A DNA stretch of 64,000 bases from JAEVZK01 sp038202925 (GTDB lineage Bacteria > Armatimonadota > Fimbriimonadia > Fimbriimonadales > Fimbriimonadaceae), in the NCBI GenBank assembly GCA_038202925.1, contig JBBREM010000001.1, forward strand, positions 1 through 64,000, read 5' to 3'. Shown here piece after piece: positions 59,697 through 64,000 of the stretch. Position 1 is the first letter of the stretch, and every line of letters starts with the position of its first letter. The notes under the pieces were generated by a model. That model was not told where the DNA came from. It did not search any database and saw only the letters and a program-made list of their open reading frames with translations. Position numbers and translations under genes: made by a program.

Positions 59697-60437
59697 ATGA
59701 AAGCAGCACGATTGGCATTACTGTCCGCATTCAGCGCGGGCTCGATTATCAGCGCGAACGCCCAGTTCGTTTTCGACAACTTTATGGAGGGGCCAGACAG
59801 CCTCACCGTAAACACGCCTACCGGATTCATCGAAGGCCAGGAGTCCGGTTTTTTGATCGCGGGCCAGCAGCGGGACGTACTCCTGCAAGCGCTCGGCCAA
59901 GCTTTTGGGCAGGTCAGCACCTTTAACGTTAGCGGCAGCGCGACTCAGGGAGCTTCGTTCCTGAATAACGGAACCGGTTCAAACGCATTCGTCCAACTCG
60001 ATTACGACGGCTTCGATGTCGAAGGCAACAACGGCGTTCAGACCGCGGGGCCGAATGAGCTGAACCTGAACCTGTCCACATCTGGACAATTCAATTTCGC
60101 GTTTCTGGCATCCGACAGCCCCGTGAAGATTGACGTCACCGCCTATACGGGCACGACTGCGTTCTCGACGGGCACGATCACGACGTCTCCGGCGAACTTC
60201 ACGACGCCGACGACGTTCAGCATCGCGTTCTCGTCGTTGACGCCGGGCGTGGGTTCGACCGGAGCCTTCAACAGCGCCGATCTGGACCGCCTTGTCGTCC
60301 GCTTCACACCTGTGAACGCGGGTGGCGACTTTGCACTCTCGTCGATCTCAGCCTCCCCGGTGCCGGAGCCGGCCAGCTTCGCCGCCGTCGGGATCGGCCT
60401 GATCGGCCTCACGCGCCGACGCCGAAATCGGAAGTAG
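59697..60437 (+). CDS. PEP-CTERM exported protein
   Basis: 246 residues. The signal peptide is ARLALLSAFSAGSIISANA. The mature domain is beta-rich and Thr/Gly/Asn-rich (NGVQTAGPNELNLNLSTSG). The C-terminal sorting signal is complete: VPEPASF, a hydrophobic stretch (AAVGIGLIGL) and the basic end TRRRRNRK. Such proteins are processed by exosortase (EpsH/XrtA-type) and often linked to exopolysaccharide. No exosortase is in the window. The beta domain has no recognised family. A strong terminator follows. Confidence 0.9.
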   Translation: MKAARLALLSAFSAGSIISANAQFVFDNFMEGPDSLTVNTPTGFIEGQESGFLIAGQQRDVLLQALGQAFGQVSTFNVSGSATQGASFLNNGTGSNAFVQLDYDGFDVEGNNGVQTAGPNELNLNLSTSGQFNFAFLASDSPVKIDVTAYTGTTAFSTGTITTSPANFTTPTTFSIAFSSLTPGVGSTGAFNSADLDRLVVRFTPVNAGGDFALSSISASPVPEPASFAAVGIGLIGLTRRRRNRK

Positions 60438-60450
60438 CAGCGGCTGATCA

Positions 60451-60501
60451 GGGGTGAATAGGTGAGGGGATTGTGTTCGATCCGCCCTCACCTATTCACC
60501 C
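60451..60501 (+). terminator. Terminator after the PEP-CTERM gene
   Basis: A 17-bp inverted repeat, ggggtgaataggtgaggg against ccctcacctattcaccc, starts 13 bp after the stop codon. The sequence after it (atttacttattc) is T-rich but not a clean T-run. Confidence 0.75.
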
Positions 60502-60544
60502 ATTTACTTATTCACCCCCAATCTGTGTCACATTAAAAACTCAC

Positions 60545-62170
60545 GTGGTGGAAAACCCGCAGCATCTTAGGGGATCAAACGACCATCCAGGCGATCTCGC
60601 CGACATGTGCTGGCCCCTTGCTGAGCGCTCGCCGCAGCCGATGCTTGCGGTGGATGGGAGCCACCTCGTTCGCTACGCCAACCCTGCCTTTTACCGTCTC
60701 CTCGGCAAACAGGAAGACGAGGTGCTGGGACTCCGGTACGACGAGGTCGTGCCCAGCATTGTGGGGGTCGTTTCATCAAGTCTGATTGACCGCGTCTTTG
60801 AAACAGGGAACCAGGAGCAGCAGACCGAAAAGGGCCGCCCTGGCGGCATCGTGGGCGTGCCGGGTTCCAACTGGCTCCTTTCGATGTGGGCCGTCCCCGA
60901 TGAACAGCCTCTCGGAGTGATGATCCACGTAACGGACCTGGCGATCTCCGAGGCATTGCTCCAGGAATCGACGACGATCAACGAAGCGCTGCTGCTGTCG
61001 GCGATTCGGGAGCACGAACTCGCCGGCGCGCTGGCCGAGAGCGAAGAACGCTATCGCGCACTGTATGGAGCGCTCCCAGTCGCGGCATTCCTTTGCGACT
61101 GCAACGCGGTAATTCAGAACTACAATCCGCGGGCGGCGGAACTGTGGGGTCGCGAGCCGCTGATCGGAGTCGAGCGCCATTGCGGCTCGCTGAACTTGTA
61201 TCTGATGGACGGCACGCCAATGCCGCATTCGCAGAGCCCGATTATGTCGGTGTTGCGCACGGGACTGGCGGTGAGGAATGTCGAGGTGTTGATGGATCGG
61301 CCCGACGGCACGCGCATTCCCGTGACGGTCAATTTTTCCGCCCTCAGAGACCCCGTGGGCGAAATCGTGGGTGCGGTCACTTCATTCGATGACATATCCG
61401 AGCGCATCGAAGCCGAACGGGCCATGCTCCAAGCACAGGCTGAACTGACGGAACTGGCGGCGGTGCTCGAGGAGCGTGTCCAGGAGCGAACAGCTGAACT
61501 CATGTTTTCTAACGATGAACTGGAAGGCTTCACGTACTCGGTCGCCCACGACCTGCGGCAGCAGATTCGCGGCGTCAGCATCAACGCCGCGATTGTTCTC
61601 GCCGATGCCGGCGAAGTTTTGGATGCTCAGAACCGAGACCTTCTGAGGCGTTTGGAGCAATCGGCCAAGCAGCTCGGCAAGCTGGTGGACGACTTGTTGG
61701 GCTACGCCAGGCTCGCGCGGCTGGAGCCGGAGAAGAAGCCGTTTGATCTAAGCGAACTTGCTCGCGAGGTGAGTCGCCAGGTCGTCGATAGGGAATATTG
61801 CAGTTCCAAGACCCAATTTTCGGTCGCTCCCGGCCTCACCGCCCGCGGCGATCCTACGATGGTGAAATTCGCGCTGGAGAACCTGATCGACAATGCCTGC
61901 AAGTATTCAGCGTTGACGGCCGAGCCTCTGGTAGAGGTCGGCCAGGACGAGCAGGGCTTTTTTGTTCGGGATAACGGAATCGGCTTTGACATGGCCTACG
62001 TGCACAAGCTCTTCCAGCCGTTCGAGCGGCTATTGCGAGGCAACGACTACCCTGGGACGGGCATCGGCTTGGCGAACGTCAAGCGCATCGTCGAAAAGCA
62101 CGGCGGCCGCGTCTGGGCCGACAGCGAACCCGGCGAGGGCTCGACCTTCCACTTCACGCTCGCTGGGTGA
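60545..62170 (+). CDS. PAS domain sensor histidine kinase
   Basis: 541 residues from a GTG at 60545; an ATG at 60605 is an alternative. Two PAS domains are seen: SPQPMLAVDGSHLVRYANPA (about residues 30-130) and SEERYRALYGALPVAAFLCD (from about residue 165). A coiled coil (LTELAAVLEERVQERTAELM) precedes the HisKA helix with the acceptor His in YSVAHDLRQQIRG. The ATPase domain has an N box (ENLIDNACKYS), a G1 box (RDNGIGFDM) and a G2 box (GTGIGLANVKRIVEKHGG). No membrane helix, so it is a cytosolic sensor. No response regulator is adjacent. Confidence 0.9.
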   Translation: MVENPQHLRGSNDHPGDLADMCWPLAERSPQPMLAVDGSHLVRYANPAFYRLLGKQEDEVLGLRYDEVVPSIVGVVSSSLIDRVFETGNQEQQTEKGRPGGIVGVPGSNWLLSMWAVPDEQPLGVMIHVTDLAISEALLQESTTINEALLLSAIREHELAGALAESEERYRALYGALPVAAFLCDCNAVIQNYNPRAAELWGREPLIGVERHCGSLNLYLMDGTPMPHSQSPIMSVLRTGLAVRNVEVLMDRPDGTRIPVTVNFSALRDPVGEIVGAVTSFDDISERIEAERAMLQAQAELTELAAVLEERVQERTAELMFSNDELEGFTYSVAHDLRQQIRGVSINAAIVLADAGEVLDAQNRDLLRRLEQSAKQLGKLVDDLLGYARLARLEPEKKPFDLSELAREVSRQVVDREYCSSKTQFSVAPGLTARGDPTMVKFALENLIDNACKYSALTAEPLVEVGQDEQGFFVRDNGIGFDMAYVHKLFQPFERLLRGNDYPGTGIGLANVKRIVEKHGGRVWADSEPGEGSTFHFTLAG

Positions 62171-62214
62171 GCCAGACTACACTGGCTAATTCCCAGTACA
62201 ACAATCATCGGTTT

Positions 62215-62328
62215 GTCATCCTGGAACTGCGCGAGTGGAGGGATTTGACCCTGGGCGGCTCGGTTGTGGACTGCCGCGCATGTACGGTTAGATCCTTTCA
62301 GTTCGCCGGCTCACTTTCAGGATGACAA
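62215..62328. repeat. Dispersed element family B, copy 2
   Basis: It begins gtcatcctggaactgcgcga and ends gatcctttcagttcgc, then tcactttcaggatgacaa. Both ends match the copy at 47855; even the preceding gtttg is shared. It lies between the kinase gene and the convergent DUF4434 gene. Confidence 0.75.
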
Positions 62329-62342
62329 TTCTCGTCCGCGGC

Positions 62343-63245
62343 TTAGATGCCGGCGTAGTCCGAATAGCGCTGAAACAGATTGTGCGCGGCGGGATAGCAA
62401 GAGTTGGGCGACATGAAGTGCGGGAACTCGAAGGTGATGATCTTCTCCGCCACCTTGGATGCGGCTTCGAGCTTGAAGCGGAGATAGCGCCAATCGGCGG
62501 GCGGGAATTTGATCGGCATGTCGCGGTCGAAGGTTTCGAGGTTCGACCAGATCGTCACGCCGTGTTTCTTGCCGAGCGCTCCGATGCCGCTTATGAAGCG
62601 GGGCAGCTCTTGGTAGTGGATCTGCCCGTCTTGGAAGGCGCAGATGTCGAACGCGCCGCGCGTCTCGGCGAAGATGCGGTCCCAGTGGTCGAAGGAGTCG
62701 TCCAGCGACATCACGCCGCCTCCGCCTTGCTTCGCACCTTGGGGGTAGGGAGAGATGAGGACAGGGCGGTCGAGGGTTTGCTTGCAATGGCCGCCGATCT
62801 GATTGAAGAGCTCAATGATGTGGGCGTCGTTCTTGCTGGTTTCGTGGGTGAGGTACCAGCCCTTGAACGAAGGGTGATGGCCGTAGCGCCCGACAACCTC
62901 GTCGATGAAGGCCTTGTTGAGATCGACCTCCTTCCACCAGGTGCGCTGCCACCAGAAGTGGCCCGAGTCGTAGGTGCCGAAGTAGAGGTTGAGGTTGAGC
63001 TCGTCGGCGAGGCATAGGAAGATTTCGCCGAGATCCTCATAGACCGGCAGTAGGTCGGGGATCGAGCGGGCGGGGAAGATGCATTTGTTCTGATATCCGG
63101 CGCGGATGACGATGACGGTGTCGATGCCGATCTGGGTGTAAAGCTCGAACTCCTTGCGCCAGTCGGCGGCGCTCCAGTTCTGGCTCGGGATGTCGTGGGT
63201 GATCTCGTCCAGGAAGGTGCCGGTGATGCGGGGGGAGGTGGGCAT
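62343..63245 (-). CDS. DUF4434 domain protein (glycoside hydrolase-like)
   Basis: 300 residues. The protein shows the DUF4434 pattern of a TIM-barrel glycosidase-like fold. It starts RITGTFLDEITHDIPSQNW, then has IGIDTVIVIRAGYQNKCIFP, LNLNLYFGTYDSGHFWWQRT and GWYLTHETSKN with a candidate catalytic Glu. Further on come FDICAFQDGQIHYQELPRFI and FEFPHFMSPNSCYPAAHNLF. There is no signal peptide. The substrate is unknown; a carbohydrate is likely from the fold. The start at 63245 has no Shine-Dalgarno; heptamer array H4 lies just before it. Confidence 0.8.
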   Translation of the reverse strand: MPTSPRITGTFLDEITHDIPSQNWSAADWRKEFELYTQIGIDTVIVIRAGYQNKCIFPARSIPDLLPVYEDLGEIFLCLADELNLNLYFGTYDSGHFWWQRTWWKEVDLNKAFIDEVVGRYGHHPSFKGWYLTHETSKNDAHIIELFNQIGGHCKQTLDRPVLISPYPQGAKQGGGGVMSLDDSFDHWDRIFAETRGAFDICAFQDGQIHYQELPRFISGIGALGKKHGVTIWSNLETFDRDMPIKFPPADWRYLRFKLEAASKVAEKIITFEFPHFMSPNSCYPAAHNLFQRYSDYAGI

Positions 63246-63251
63246 GGAAGT

Positions 63252-63286
63252 GTTGCGGTATTGGGTATTGGGTGTTCGGCGTGGGT
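63252..63286. repeat. Heptanucleotide repeat array H4 (5 units)
   Basis: gttgcgg, tattggg, tattggg, tgttcgg, cgtgggt on the + strand. It fills the gap from the stop of the upstream reverse gene (63287) to 6 bp before the DUF4434 start. Confidence 0.75.
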
Positions 63287-63781
63287 TTATTCTCTGCCCA
63301 TGATTTGCTCTCGGTAGCGCTTGTAGCTATCGGTCTGCTCCACATTGAGTCCCAGGGCTGAGGCGACGGAGTAGGTTCGCTTCTCGATCCACAGGAGCCG
63401 GCGGCCGGACATGAGCCTCGCCCAGCGGCCGCTGTTCCAGAGGACGGTCGCGCGGTAGATGCGCCAGGGCCGTAGGGGGACGTCCGGGCTTTTCGCCGCC
63501 TTGTGGTTGACCGAGAGTTTGATGCTGCGGAGTTGGTGGGCGGGGTGGATGTGCTTGGCGAGGACGGGCCAGATTCCGGTGATAGTCACGAGGTGCCGCT
63601 CATCTTCGTTTACGACGATCTTGCGCACGTAGAGCGCCATCAGCAGGCCAATGCCGCCCATCACCCAGCCGGGGTACCAGATCCATCCGCGCTGCCAGCA
63701 TAGGGCGGCGGCGAGCAGGAGCAGCAGGGTGCCGATGAGCCGGATGCTCTGATAAGGCCGAAACACGCGCGTGAAGAACAT
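63287..63781 (-). CDS. Small membrane protein of unknown function
   Basis: 164 residues. Two membrane helices (IRLIGTLLLLLAAALCW and the stretch YPGWVMGGIGLLMALYVRK, residues 13-53) are followed by a soluble basic domain (DERHLVTITGIWPVLAKHIH ... RATVLWNSGRWARLMSGRRL). The layout resembles bacterial PH-domain membrane proteins, but no family signature is certain. It is cotranscribed with DUF4434 across array H4, judging from strand and spacing. Confidence 0.6.
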   Translation of the reverse strand: MFFTRVFRPYQSIRLIGTLLLLLAAALCWQRGWIWYPGWVMGGIGLLMALYVRKIVVNEDERHLVTITGIWPVLAKHIHPAHQLRSIKLSVNHKAAKSPDVPLRPWRIYRATVLWNSGRWARLMSGRRLLWIEKRTYSVASALGLNVEQTDSYKRYREQIMGRE

Positions 63782-63800
63782 CCGACCGGGAGCATATCAT

Positions 63801-63905
63801 GGCTGGGTGTTGGGGTACATCGTGATTCGTGATTCGTGGATCGTGATTCCAAAGTCCAAATTCCAAATTCCAAATTCCAAATTCCAAATTCCAAATTCCA
63901 AATTC
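63801..63905. repeat. Heptanucleotide repeat array H5 (15 units)
   Basis: Fifteen units in exact 7-bp phase: ggctggg, tgttggg, gtacatc, gtgattc twice, gtggatc, gtgattc, caaagtc and then caaattc seven times. It ends directly at the GTG start of the RecX-like gene. The 3' half is the reverse complement of the H1 unit, so H1 and H5 have the same orientation relative to the gene they precede. Confidence 0.9.
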
Positions 63906-64000
63906 GTGAACGCCCTCAGTCAAGCCCTCAAGCTCCTCGCGGTGCGCCCGTACTTCTCGTTGGAGCTGCGCGAGAAGCTGCTCGCTGCCGGGTTTTCGGA
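63906..64000 (+). CDS. recX: RecX-like regulatory protein, N-terminal part (3' end outside window)
   Basis: From the GTG at 63906 the frame reads NALSQALKLLAVRPYFSLEL, then REKLLAAGFS, to the window edge. This is the N-terminal three-helix motif of RecX (A-L-LLA-R--S--EL--KL---GF), a small modulator of RecA filaments. Only 31 residues are visible. The frame also stays open upstream through array H5 to a GTG at 63843, which would add a repetitive IPNSKFQ-type tail. The start at 63906 fits RecX better. No Shine-Dalgarno precedes it. Confidence 0.6.
   Translation, partial: MNALSQALKLLAVRPYFSLELREKLLAAGFS

Overview
The window is GC-rich, gene-dense bacterial chromosome. Together the lipid A/KDO glycosyltransferase WaaA (diderm envelope), a CsaB-type pyruvyl transferase next to a DUF5693 protein (cell-wall or S-layer modification), a PEP-CTERM exported protein, futalosine-pathway MqnA, RpoN and many short dispersed palindromes suggest a free-living diderm such as a member of the Armatimonadota (Fimbriimonas-like). 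That placement is inference from gene content; there is no rRNA here to confirm it. No phage, insertion sequence, CRISPR array or replication origin is visible.

Layout. 1-9.5 kb: an alpha-2-macroglobulin-like protein (cut by the window edge), a polytopic membrane protein, a phosphoglucose/phosphomannose isomerase, a SpoIIM-like protein, a sigma-70 factor, a repeat-rich gap holding a ring-cleaving dioxygenase remnant, and a Tat-exported DUF1501 protein. 9.6-17 kb: small anchored proteins, WaaA, a two-component pair broken by several frameshifts, a DUF5107 protein and tRNA-His. 17-24.6 kb: a TPR protein, a lytic transglycosylase, tRNA-Ser, RpoN and a reverse-strand cluster (small membrane protein, rhomboid protease, DUF5693, CsaB). 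24.6-36 kb: PepF-like peptidase, K+ channel-like protein, DinG/XPD-type helicase, GlsB-type membrane protein, ValS, EamA transporter, glycosyltransferase, methyltransferase, MqnA and tRNA-Ala.

36-42.5 kb holds a compact histidine operon on the reverse strand, transcribed hisI-G-D-C-B-H-F-A with overlapping or touching genes. Upstream of hisI is a short leader ORF with five consecutive His codons, followed by a strong intrinsic terminator. A segment of the leader ORF can pair with the terminator's 5' arm. This is the layout of a translation-coupled histidine attenuator and is the most interesting system in the window. The leader ORF begins antisense to a decayed copy of a small membrane-protein gene whose intact relative lies at 55.26 kb.

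42.8-55.4 kb: a DUF4331-TPR pair; a sugar module (Gfo/Idh/MocA oxidoreductase, class I aldolase and D-lyxose isomerase family protein, divergent from a large GH38 alpha-mannosidase); an unknown gene coupled to a two-domain KaiC-like ATPase; a di-haem cytochrome c peroxidase family protein; a remnant of a second KaiC-like gene; and an Lmo0937-type membrane peptide. 55.5-57.8 kb: a C5-cytosine methyltransferase overlapping a GIY-YIG (Eco29kI-like) endonuclease, the tail of a lost DNA methylase, and a 42-bp tandem repeat. 57.9-64 kb: an unknown protein, a collagen-like anchored protein, a PEP-CTERM protein, a PAS histidine kinase, a DUF4434 protein, a small membrane protein and the start of a RecX-like gene.

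Two kinds of small repeats run through the window. Arrays with exact 7-bp periodicity occur at five places; four of them sit directly before start codons that lack a Shine-Dalgarno. Three or more families of short palindromic elements occupy the gaps, one of which provides the 3' end of the mannosidase reading frame.
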